Shown: one piece after another, positions 1 through 5,142 of the stretch
Layout of the letters: each line of letters starts with the position of its first letter
How positions within the stretch are numbered: the stretch's first letter is position 1
Assembly (NCBI GenBank): GCA_021823385.1
Contig: JAKAOC010000099.1
Coordinates: 1 to 7,622 of the forward strand
Length of the DNA: 7,622 nucleotides
Reading direction: 5' to 3'
From: Actinomycetes bacterium
GTDB lineage: Bacteria; Actinomycetota; Acidimicrobiia; Acidimicrobiales; Acidimicrobiaceae
The notes under the pieces: model-generated
The model's input: only the letters and a program-made list of their open reading frames with translations
What the model was told of the DNA's origin: nothing
Database searches by the model: none
Translations under genes and position numbers: made by a program

Positions 1-8
1 GTTAGGAA

Positions 9-68
9 TCTCCAGAGTTACCGTCGGACGTCTCCAGAGTTACCGTTACTCGTCTCCAGAAATAACGG
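9..68. repeat. Three direct repeats of a 16-bp motif at 22-bp period; possible insertion-sequence end
   Basis: The motif TCTCCAGAGTTACCGT occurs exactly at 9-24 and 31-46. A diverged copy, TCTCCAGAAATAACGG, lies at 53-68. Starts are exactly 22 bp apart and the 6-bp spacers differ, so the conserved blocks fall on one face of the helix about two turns apart. That layout fits a protein-binding array. Multiple short terminal repeats are a known trait of IS21-family ends, and I infer that this could be the right-hand end or a remnant of such an element lying left of the window. No transposase sequence and no inverted partner copy is visible here, so the family is not established. An iteron-like or operator array is the alternative. 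Confidence 0.5.
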
Positions 69-414
69 AAAAGGCACTTGCCGCTCGTCATCCGGAGTGA
101 CCTCTCCTACTTGGCCGCCAAGTGGGGATCCTGGGCCCCGCCAAAAGCGGGAAGGCCGGAAAAGGGAAACGCCTCGAGCTTTCCGTCAGGGACATCACGG
201 GGCGCTAAGTGGGCGCCCTACCCCGCTGAGAGCGGCGGATCCCTTGGTTGCGTGTCTGAAAAGAGAGTGGACCTTGAGGGACACAATAAGAACCGGTGCT
301 TCACCGTGGCGACTCTCACCCATCCCCTGTTGTGACGGATGATCCGTTCGACGCCCTCTCTTGAACACGTTTTCGGTGCGACAGCTCATACGTCAAGATG
401 AACTGAAGCGCCAC
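69..414. other. Non-coding stretch with a cluster of short inverted repeats
   Basis: I see no credible gene here. The open frames that exist have no ribosome site, no recognisable domain and arginine/proline-rich compositions typical of chance frames in GC-rich DNA. The stretch does hold six short perfect inverted repeats: 109-123 (6-bp arms, 3-nt loop), 137-151 (5/5), 200-218 (6/7), 223-235 (5/3), 294-306 (5/3) and 335-347 (6/1). None is followed by a T-run, so they are not classical terminators. They may be fold elements of an untranslated RNA, protein-binding dyads, or chance in GC-rich sequence. Confidence 0.45.
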
Positions 415-452
415 TTGCTAGCGTAGCACTGCGTCGCATAATTTGCTACACT
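415..452 (+). promoter_or_regulatory. Promoter and operator-like dyad of the toxin-antitoxin module
   Basis: Two -10 candidates are visible. TTGCTA (415-420) and CATAAT (437-442), with a 16-bp spacer, make a near-consensus sigma-70-type pair. TACACT (447-452) ends 7 nt before the ATG at 460, the spacing of a leaderless message, and no Shine-Dalgarno sequence precedes that ATG. A perfect dyad TGCTA-GCG-TAGCA (416-428) overlaps the -35 box. Its left half TGCTA recurs at 444-448 over the start region. Phd/YefM-type antitoxins usually repress their own promoter through short palindromes, so this dyad is the likely operator (inference). Confidence 0.55.
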
Positions 453-459
453 ACATCTC

Positions 460-708
460 ATGACCAAAACCATTGCCCAGCGTGAACTACGCAACGAGAA
501 CGCCAAGGTGATCGACGAGGTCGTCGCTGGCGAAAGTTTCGTGGTGACCCGCAACGGAATCCCGGTGGCCGAACTACGCCCTCTTTTCGCGCCACGGCGA
601 ACCGTCGTTCCGAAATCCGCCATCGCTGGTTTCGCCGAGACCGGGCCGCGCATTGACGCAAAACGATTTCGAGCCGACTTCGACAACTTCGTTGACCAAG
701 AGTTCTAG
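460..708 (+). CDS. Phd/YefM-type antitoxin of a VapBC-like toxin-antitoxin pair
   Basis: This encodes an 82-residue protein with the Phd/YefM pattern. The N-terminal part (about residues 5-41) reads RELRNENAKVIDEV, then a glycine turn and FVVTRNGIPVAELRP, which is the family's DNA-binding and dimerisation fold. The acidic and aromatic C-terminal tail (about 64-82, ending NFVDQEF) is the part that in this family folds onto the toxin and blocks its active site. Expected roles are neutralising the adjacent PIN toxin and repressing the operon. The ATG at 460 is preferred because the family match begins immediately after it; there is no Shine-Dalgarno sequence, consistent with a leaderless start. 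The stop codon abuts the toxin ATG with no gap, so translation is probably coupled. Length is normal for the family. Confidence 0.88.
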   Translation: MTKTIAQRELRNENAKVIDEVVAGESFVVTRNGIPVAELRPLFAPRRTVVPKSAIAGFAETGPRIDAKRFRADFDNFVDQEF

Positions 709-1104
709 ATGGCTACGGGCCTGCTCGACACTTCAGTGGTCATCGACTGGGATGAACCCGCGGTTCAACGAGCCTTGCCCGAGGAGATTTCGGTAAGTGC
801 GATCACTCTTGCAGAGCTGGCCGCAGGACCAATGCTGGCGTCGTCGGTCACCGAGCAAGCAAACCGCCAGGCTCGCCTTCAGCAAACGGAGGCGACCTTC
901 GAACCCATCCCCTTCGACGCTGCGGCCGCGCGTAGTTTTGGACAAGTAGTTGCGGCTATTGCCAGCACCGGCCGAACCCACCGATCACGCATGGCCGATC
1001 TATTGATCGCGGCAATCGCCCACGCCAACGGTCTGACGCTCTATACGCGCAACCCAGACGACTTCATTGGTCTCGAAGAATTGATTCACGTAATTTCCGT
1101 CTGA
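709..1104 (+). CDS. vapC: PIN-domain ribonuclease toxin, VapC family
   Basis: This encodes a 131-residue single PIN domain, the usual VapC length. The acidic metal-binding residues are in place: D7 in LLDTSVVI, E36 in ITLAELAAG, D97 in MADLLIAA, and a fourth position at D118 in TRNPDDF. VapC toxins are Mg2+-dependent endoribonucleases that cut tRNA or rRNA to halt translation; the target of this one cannot be read from sequence. The ATG directly follows the antitoxin stop codon, the normal antitoxin-first layout. All four catalytic positions and a full-length frame suggest an intact toxin. Base composition near the 3' end is less GC-rich than in the genes to the right, which would fit acquisition by transfer. 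The gene is convergent with the tRNA gene 30 bp downstream. Confidence 0.9.
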   Translation: MATGLLDTSVVIDWDEPAVQRALPEEISVSAITLAELAAGPMLASSVTEQANRQARLQQTEATFEPIPFDAAAARSFGQVVAAIASTGRTHRSRMADLLIAAIAHANGLTLYTRNPDDFIGLEELIHVISV

Positions 1105-1119
1105 ACCTGATGCGGTTCA
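1102..1119. terminator. Stem-loop across the toxin stop codon, possible weak bidirectional terminator
   Basis: TGAACC (1102-1107) and GGTTCA (1114-1119) pair perfectly across a 6-nt loop. The stem contains the toxin's TGA stop codon and sits between the convergent toxin and tRNA genes. Only scattered T residues follow on either strand, so intrinsic termination would be weak; it may instead stabilise the mRNA 3' end. Confidence 0.3.
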
Positions 1120-1134
1120 TTCGATTCAACTTCG

Positions 1135-1208
1135 TGGGCGCTAAGGGACTCGAACCCCCGACCTCAGCCGTGTGAAGGCTGCGCTCTAACCAGCTGAGCT
1201 AAGCGCCC
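1135..1208 (-). tRNA. tRNA-Val, anticodon CAC
   Basis: On the minus strand the sequence folds as a complete cloverleaf. The acceptor stem GGGCGCT pairs with AGCGCCC over 7 bp. The D arm is GCTC/GAGC with AGCTGGTTA in the loop. The anticodon stem CAGCC/GGCTG holds the loop TTCACAC, giving anticodon CAC (reads GUG, valine). The T loop is TTCGAGT on a stem ending in two G-U pairs. The discriminator base is A at 1135, as usual for valine tRNAs. CCA is not encoded (the next bases are CGA), so it would be added enzymatically. The 3' end faces the toxin-antitoxin module, and 1136-1145 recurs at 200-209. Confidence 0.95.
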
Positions 1209-1508
1209 TTGTCGACGCTCATAGAGCATAGTGTGACGCCCTGGTCAACCTCCCACCTGCCCTGCTGCGTCGCGACCAGCTCGCCATGGCGGAAGTACCA
1301 CCACTGAGAGCGGTGACATAAGTCCCAAATTGCGCCAAGGCGAAACATCTTAGGAGGCAAAAGCGGTCTTAGTTGCGTGGTAGTTTCGTCACTTACCGTG
1401 CAAATTTGGGCGGTTGACACGTGCGAGGCACCCCAGTTTGCGCATACAGTAGTACTCCGGGAGACACGGATAGTCCCCACGAGTCGCACAGGTCGCAGGG
1501 TCCGCATT
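1209..1508 (+). other. Intergenic region upstream of the GGDEF gene, likely holding its promoter
   Basis: No gene is supported in this 300-bp gap between the divergent tRNA and GGDEF genes. A perfect TTGACA lies at 1414-1419, but no good -10 box is found at 16-18 nt from it. TACAGT (1445-1450) is the nearest TANNNT and is 25 nt away, so a normal housekeeping promoter cannot be assigned. Other local structure includes the palindrome CAAATTTG (1401-1408), the dyad CTCC-G-GGAG (1455-1463) and a doubled GTCGCA (1483-1488 and 1492-1497). These could be regulator sites or chance. I see no recognisable c-di-GMP riboswitch fold. Confidence 0.35.
1225..1248 (-). promoter_or_regulatory. Candidate promoter of the tRNA-Val gene
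   Basis: Read on the minus strand, TTGACC (1243-1248) is a good -35 box upstream of the tRNA. The best -10-like hexamer, TATGCT (1225-1230), is only 12 nt away, which is short. A normal 17-nt spacer would instead place the poorer TCTATG there. Promoter activity is expected in this interval, but the exact boxes are uncertain. Confidence 0.35.
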
Positions 1509-1513
1509 GGAGG
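1509..1513 (+). promoter_or_regulatory. Ribosome binding site that fixes the start of the GGDEF gene
   Basis: GGAGG, continuing as GGAGGTG, stands 5 nt before the ATG at 1519. The frame is also open from a TTG at 1507, but that codon would overlap the ribosome site itself. The ATG at 1519 is therefore the better start and removes four residues. Confidence 0.8.
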
Positions 1514-1518
1514 TGACG

Positions 1519-4425
1519 ATGCCTGATGGGAGTGACACCCATCCTGCCGCTGCATCGCTCTCCGAGGTCCTGGACGACGCGATGCGTCTGGCGCATTCCC
1601 CTTTGGGGCTAGTCGTCGAATACCAGCCAAGCGGCCAGGTAATGGTCTGGACACACCGAACGGTGACCCAGGTCCCGGCCGCTACCGGCCGTCCGCAGGT
1701 GACCACCTCGATCTCATACGACCCGCACTTCCTCCCCGCCGGCACCATCGAACAGCGCCTGGCCAGGCTCATGAACGGCGCACGCCCTCGCATGCTCACC
1801 CTGGTCGAGGAGCAAGCCGCTTCCATCGCAGCTTTCTACCAAGTGGAGAAAAAGCCTCATCTGTTCGACCAGGCCCTGGTGGTTCCAAGTACCGGCGATC
1901 ACTTCGCCATGCTTCTCTTCTCGCCACACCCCTGGAGCGCGCCAAGCCTGGATGAACTGGGATTGAAGTTCTCGGAAGCCGTCTCGGCCTTTGTCGCCAG
2001 CCGCCGAGGAAGTGAGAACGAGGCTTTAACCCAGCTGGTGCTGGCGATTTCCTCGGCGCTGACCAGGGGAATAGACCCCGAGTCAGCGCTGGCCGAGGTC
2101 AGCGCGCTGCTGGCGGAGTCTCTTCACTACGGCGTGGCGGCAATTTACTCCCTGGACAGCGACCGCCTCCTCCCCTTGTGCATACTCAGATCAGCCTCCA
2201 CGGGGCGCGAGCAAATCGCGCCAGGGGCCGAGCATGTGGCGGGGCTGTGGCCCGATGCGGTCACGGCGATGGAATCCGCCAAGCCCATCCTGGCAGAGGC
2301 CACCTCGCCTTCCGGGCCGCCTGAGGCGGTGCGCGAAGCGTTGGGAATCTCGGGGGAGTTCCTTCTGCTGCCGGTCCAGCACATGCGCAATCCGTTGGGA
2401 ATGATTCTCTTGGCGAACCCGCAGGGCTCCGGGAGCGCGATGGTTCACGACGATCGGGCTGCCACGCTTCTGATCAGCCATCTCTCACTAGTGGTAGCCC
2501 AGATCATGGACGACCGTGAGCGTTCGCTTCGCCACAACGCATGGGTCGGCATGCAGCCGATGCTGGAAGCCTCGACACAGATTTCCTCCACCGAGGAGCT
2601 GGGCGATTTCCTGACGCGCTCCCTCGCGGTAAGTCTTGGCCTCTCTCATGCCTTCTTCCTGGTCACCGATTCGCAACGGAGGGTCACCGATGTTCGGATC
2701 TTCGGTCCGGACAGGGCCAGGCGCCAAAGGCTGCTTGATCGGCTCGGGGGCCAGGTTCTGACCGCGCTGCCCGGGGCCGAACTCGTATTCATGGGGGACG
2801 GGCCGCTGTTTTTCGAGCCCGGCGACACGACTATCTATACGCCGCTGGTGCGCGCCCTCGTTGACGAGAGGGCTTTCTTGATGGTCCCGATCAATACGTC
2901 GGCGGGGTTGATAGGAATTGCGGCAGCCACCCATTCAGCAGGCCGGCCGTTTTTCGACTCGCGCGAGCGGGCCGTCGCCGGCGATTGGGCCATCGCCGCC
3001 ACGCTCGCAGCCGACAACATCGGACTTCGTCTGGCCGAGATGGAGCGTCTCGAGTCATACCGCGAGAAGGCCTTCAAGGACTCCTTGACCGGCCTTCCGA
3101 ACCGGGAACTCTTCTACGACCGGCTCCTTATGGCTACGGCAAAGGCGGAGAGATCCGACCAGCTGACCGCGGTCATCTTCGTCGACATCGACTTCTTCAA
3201 GCAGGTAAACGACCGCTTCGGTCACCTCGTCGGCGACGAGCTTCTGGTTCAAGTGGCCAGACGGCTCACCGCCTGCTTCCGCGACACCGACACCGTGGCC
3301 AGGCTTTCGGGAGACGAATTCGTCGTCCTGCTCGAGAACGCGCCCAGCCACGACGCGATCATCGAAATCGCCAAGCGCGCCTTCGACCGGCTCAATGACG
3401 CCTATCTTGTCGGGCCCAACCGCATAGAGATGGGCGCTTCCATGGGCATCGCCGTGGGCTGGGGCGGGGCAAACGGGACCGAGCTTCTCAGGCATGCGGA
3501 TTCGGCGATGTACCGCTCCAAGGAAAGCGGGAGGGCGCGCCTCTCTCTTTACGTCGGGCAAGACCATGACGACTCCACAGTCATAGACCTCAGAAACTTC
3601 GACAGCCAGGGACAGCCGAGGCAAAGGACCAGCGTGGCGGACATCGCCTTCGTCGATCCAGGGCTGCGCTTCCGCTCCCAGGCCGGGGAGCCGTTGCAGC
3701 CGGTGCCACTTACCGACGACAGCTGGACCCAGGGCTGGGCCGTAACCGGCTCCGTACCCGACCTGATAGCCCGGGCGGGCGAGCCGCGACTGGAGATGGT
3801 CCGGCCGGTGCTGCCCGCCATTGCACCGCAGTCAGGCGAGCCGATCGCGCTCATCTCGCTGCTTGCCCAGGCGGGCCCGATGCTGCTCGAGAGGGTCGGG
3901 CGGCCGGCAAAGCTGCTGGTGGACATCGAGCCGCTGGGCGGAGACGACCTGCCTGCGCTGAGCACCGCACTGTCCACGTTCCGTTCCGATACTCCGGCCG
4001 GCTTCTCGCTGGTCCTTTCGGTTTCCGCGCTGCGCCTGGGCCATCCGGCGGATTACCTGGAAAATCTTGCCGCCACGGTCTCGGCAAACGGGGCTGAACT
4101 GATGGTCACCTCGGTGCAGGAGCGGGAGGTTCGCCTCTACGACCTCCTGGCCCCGGCCATCTCCTATTGGAGCCTGCCCTACTCCGAGGCGCTTCGAGAG
4201 CTCCAGTCGCCGGCTCCGAGCCAACTCTCGTCGATCGCGACCCTGGCACTCAGCCGCAACGTCTGCCTGTGCGCCAGCGGGGTCACGGACGGCTCCTGGA
4301 TCGCACCGCTGATTCTCTCCGGGGTGTGCATGCTCTCGGGGCCGGCGCTGCTCCCGGTTGCGGAGCAGTACTTCGGGATCGGGTCGGGCGGGACGCTCAG
4401 CATCGGCGATGAGCTGGGGCAGTAA
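1519..4425 (+). CDS. GAF-GAF-GAF-GGDEF diguanylate cyclase with a degenerate EAL-like C-terminus
   Basis: This encodes a 968-residue soluble protein with no signal peptide or membrane segment visible. Residues about 1-165, 170-335 and 343-510 have the alpha/beta pattern of GAF sensory domains; the first is the most divergent. The GGDEF domain (about 515-678) opens with DSLTGLPNR (521-529). It has the metal-binding FVDIDFFKQVND (D556, D558), the A-site SGDEF (597-601) in place of GGDEF, and an RDTD I-site (588-591) exactly five residues upstream. Synthesis of c-di-GMP from two GTP with product inhibition is therefore plausible; serine at the first position is tolerated in some known cyclases. 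Residues about 753-952 follow the order of an EAL phosphodiesterase, but LLVDIEP (799-805), CASGVTD (918-924) and LSGPALLPV (939-947) replace the catalytic EITE, AEGVET and QGYYF-P signatures. This part is probably inactive and may bind ligand or protein. The sensed signal is unknown. A 66-bp gap separates it from the next gene. Confidence 0.88.
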   Translation: MPDGSDTHPAAASLSEVLDDAMRLAHSPLGLVVEYQPSGQVMVWTHRTVTQVPAATGRPQVTTSISYDPHFLPAGTIEQRLARLMNGARPRMLTLVEEQAASIAAFYQVEKKPHLFDQALVVPSTGDHFAMLLFSPHPWSAPSLDELGLKFSEAVSAFVASRRGSENEALTQLVLAISSALTRGIDPESALAEVSALLAESLHYGVAAIYSLDSDRLLPLCILRSASTGREQIAPGAEHVAGLWPDAVTAMESAKPILAEATSPSGPPEAVREALGISGEFLLLPVQHMRNPLGMILLANPQGSGSAMVHDDRAATLLISHLSLVVAQIMDDRERSLRHNAWVGMQPMLEASTQISSTEELGDFLTRSLAVSLGLSHAFFLVTDSQRRVTDVRIFGPDRARRQRLLDRLGGQVLTALPGAELVFMGDGPLFFEPGDTTIYTPLVRALVDERAFLMVPINTSAGLIGIAAATHSAGRPFFDSRERAVAGDWAIAATLAADNIGLRLAEMERLESYREKAFKDSLTGLPNRELFYDRLLMATAKAERSDQLTAVIFVDIDFFKQVNDRFGHLVGDELLVQVARRLTACFRDTDTVARLSGDEFVVLLENAPSHDAIIEIAKRAFDRLNDAYLVGPNRIEMGASMGIAVGWGGANGTELLRHADSAMYRSKESGRARLSLYVGQDHDDSTVIDLRNFDSQGQPRQRTSVADIAFVDPGLRFRSQAGEPLQPVPLTDDSWTQGWAVTGSVPDLIARAGEPRLEMVRPVLPAIAPQSGEPIALISLLAQAGPMLLERVGRPAKLLVDIEPLGGDDLPALSTALSTFRSDTPAGFSLVLSVSALRLGHPADYLENLAATVSANGAELMVTSVQEREVRLYDLLAPAISYWSLPYSEALRELQSPAPSQLSSIATLALSRNVCLCASGVTDGSWIAPLILSGVCMLSGPALLPVAEQYFGIGSGGTLSIGDELGQ

Positions 4426-4436
4426 ACGCTTTCACA

Positions 4437-4461
4437 GCCGAGGCTCCAAAGCGCCGAGGCT
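4437..4461 (+). repeat. Duplicated 9-mer in the gap after the GGDEF gene
   Basis: GCCGAGGCT occurs at 4437-4445 and again at 4453-4461, starts 16 bp apart. CAGCC (4435-4439) can also pair with GGCTG (4459-4463), giving a weak 5-bp hairpin with a large loop. There is no T-run, so a terminator is not supported. It may be a small regulator site for the promoter just downstream or simply a local duplication. Confidence 0.35.
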
Positions 4462-4477
4462 GGCGGGCCGCTCGACC

Positions 4478-4491
4478 TAGACTAGCCAAAC
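4478..4491 (+). promoter_or_regulatory. Candidate leaderless promoter of the small membrane protein gene
   Basis: TAGACT (4478-4483) fits the TANNNT -10 consensus and ends 8 nt before the GTG at 4492. Transcription would then begin at or within about 2 nt of the start codon. No Shine-Dalgarno sequence is present in the gap, which is what a leaderless start predicts. No clear -35 box is seen, which is common in high-GC actinobacterial promoters. The -10 lies inside the small dyad CTAG-A-CTAG (4477-4485). Confidence 0.45.
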
Positions 4492-5034
4492 GTGCGAAGC
4501 AAAATCTCGACCAAAGAGAAGCTCATCGGCTTTGGGGTGGCAATCTACTCAGCCGCGATCTTTCTCGGCCTTTGGCTGCCTCATATCCACCAGAAGGTCG
4601 CCGGGGGGCAAAACCCGCTGACCATCGCCCTCGAGGGCCTCGGCATCGCGGCTCTGTTCGCGGTCACCGTGGCGGTAGGCAGGCGTATCTACGTCGGCTT
4701 TGCCGGCCTTGCCATAGCTCTCGGCCCGTGGGGTAAGTACGTCATCCTGGGCATGCCGGCGGTTGCCTACGCCGCATTTGTCGGCTTCCGCTTCAATTGG
4801 CAGGCCAGGAACAAGAAGGGCCAGCTGCCGGCAACGCGTGGCGAGAAGGCGGTGGCCGCTCCCGCGGGCCACAGCGGAGCCCCTTCGACCTCGCGCCGAT
4901 ACACCGAGCCCAAGAAGCGCAAGGGTAGGGGCAAGGGCAAGGCGGCACCGGCTCCGACCGGAACCAGCTTCGGAAGCCTTGGACGCCTGGGCCCCGTCGG
5001 CAACTCGCCCTCGGAAAAGTCCGGGAAGAAATAG
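4492..5034 (+). CDS. Small integral membrane protein with a basic, disordered C-terminal tail; function unknown
   Basis: I do not recognise this 180-residue protein. After a short basic N-terminus (RSKISTKEK) there is a hydrophobic segment at about 11-30. A second lies at 43-63, and a third region at 66-99 is long enough for two short passes split by the PWGKY turn at 79-83. The last 80 residues have no hydrophobic stretch. They are rich in lysine, arginine, glycine, proline and alanine, with a basic run PKKRKGRGKGK at 140-150 and the end SEKSGKK. By the positive-inside rule this tail is likely cytoplasmic and could touch nucleic acid, the ribosome or anionic lipid (inference). The GTG start is chosen because it sits correctly behind a TANNNT promoter element and directly precedes the first hydrophobic segment. 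The gene lies between the c-di-GMP gene and the acyl-CoA reductase gene in the same direction, 108 bp before the latter. Confidence 0.75.
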   Translation: MRSKISTKEKLIGFGVAIYSAAIFLGLWLPHIHQKVAGGQNPLTIALEGLGIAALFAVTVAVGRRIYVGFAGLAIALGPWGKYVILGMPAVAYAAFVGFRFNWQARNKKGQLPATRGEKAVAAPAGHSGAPSTSRRYTEPKKRKGRGKGKAAPAPTGTSFGSLGRLGPVGNSPSEKSGKK

Positions 5035-5064
5035 CCAAATGCCCCCAAAGCCAGCCAGCCCGGT

Positions 5065-5079
5065 GAGCGGTCCCCGCTC
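5065..5079 (+). other. Hairpin in the gap before the acyl-CoA reductase gene
   Basis: GAGCGG (5065-5070) and CCGCTC (5074-5079) form a perfect 6-bp GC-rich stem with a 3-nt loop, about 30 bp after the membrane protein stop codon. The bases that follow are C-rich rather than T-rich. It could be a weak terminator or an mRNA processing and stability element separating the two genes. Confidence 0.3.
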
Positions 5080-5131
5080 CTCCTGCCGCGCACCCGTGTT
5101 TCGCCCGGCCGCCGAACACGACGGCGAGGCC

Positions 5132-5136
5132 GAGGT
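5132..5136 (+). promoter_or_regulatory. Ribosome binding site of the acyl-CoA reductase gene
   Basis: GAGGT lies 6 nt before the ATG at 5143. It supports that start; the nucleotide-binding motif of the reductase begins 13 residues later, as expected for the family. Confidence 0.7.
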
Positions 5137-5142
5137 AAGCAG

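Noticed and set aside
78..342. Two overlapping plus-strand frames of 81-85 codons near the left edge
   Set aside because: They have no ribosome site and no recognisable domain, they overlap each other in different frames, and their Arg/Pro/Gly-rich composition is what chance frames in GC-rich DNA give.
1401..1410. Inverted near-match between CCCAAATTG (1324-1332) and CAAATTTGGG (1401-1410)
   Set aside because: It is short, imperfect, and has a roughly 68-nt loop; most likely chance.
1414..1450. TTGACA (1414) with TACAGT (1445) as a standard promoter
   Set aside because: The 25-nt spacing is far outside the normal 16-18 nt, and no good -10 box lies at the right distance.
1507..1518. TTG at 1507 as the start of the GGDEF gene
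   Set aside because: It would place the start codon partly within the GGAGGTG ribosome site, which is properly spaced for the ATG at 1519.
1199..1826. Minus-strand frames of about 150 codons across the GGDEF upstream region
   Set aside because: They run through the tRNA gene or the 5' part of the GGDEF gene, have no ribosome site and show no domain pattern.
4909..4941. PKKRKGRGKGK in the membrane protein as a nuclear-localisation-like signal
   Set aside because: The resemblance is superficial. In a bacterial membrane protein a lysine/arginine run is better explained as a cytoplasmic anchor or a nucleic-acid or lipid contact.
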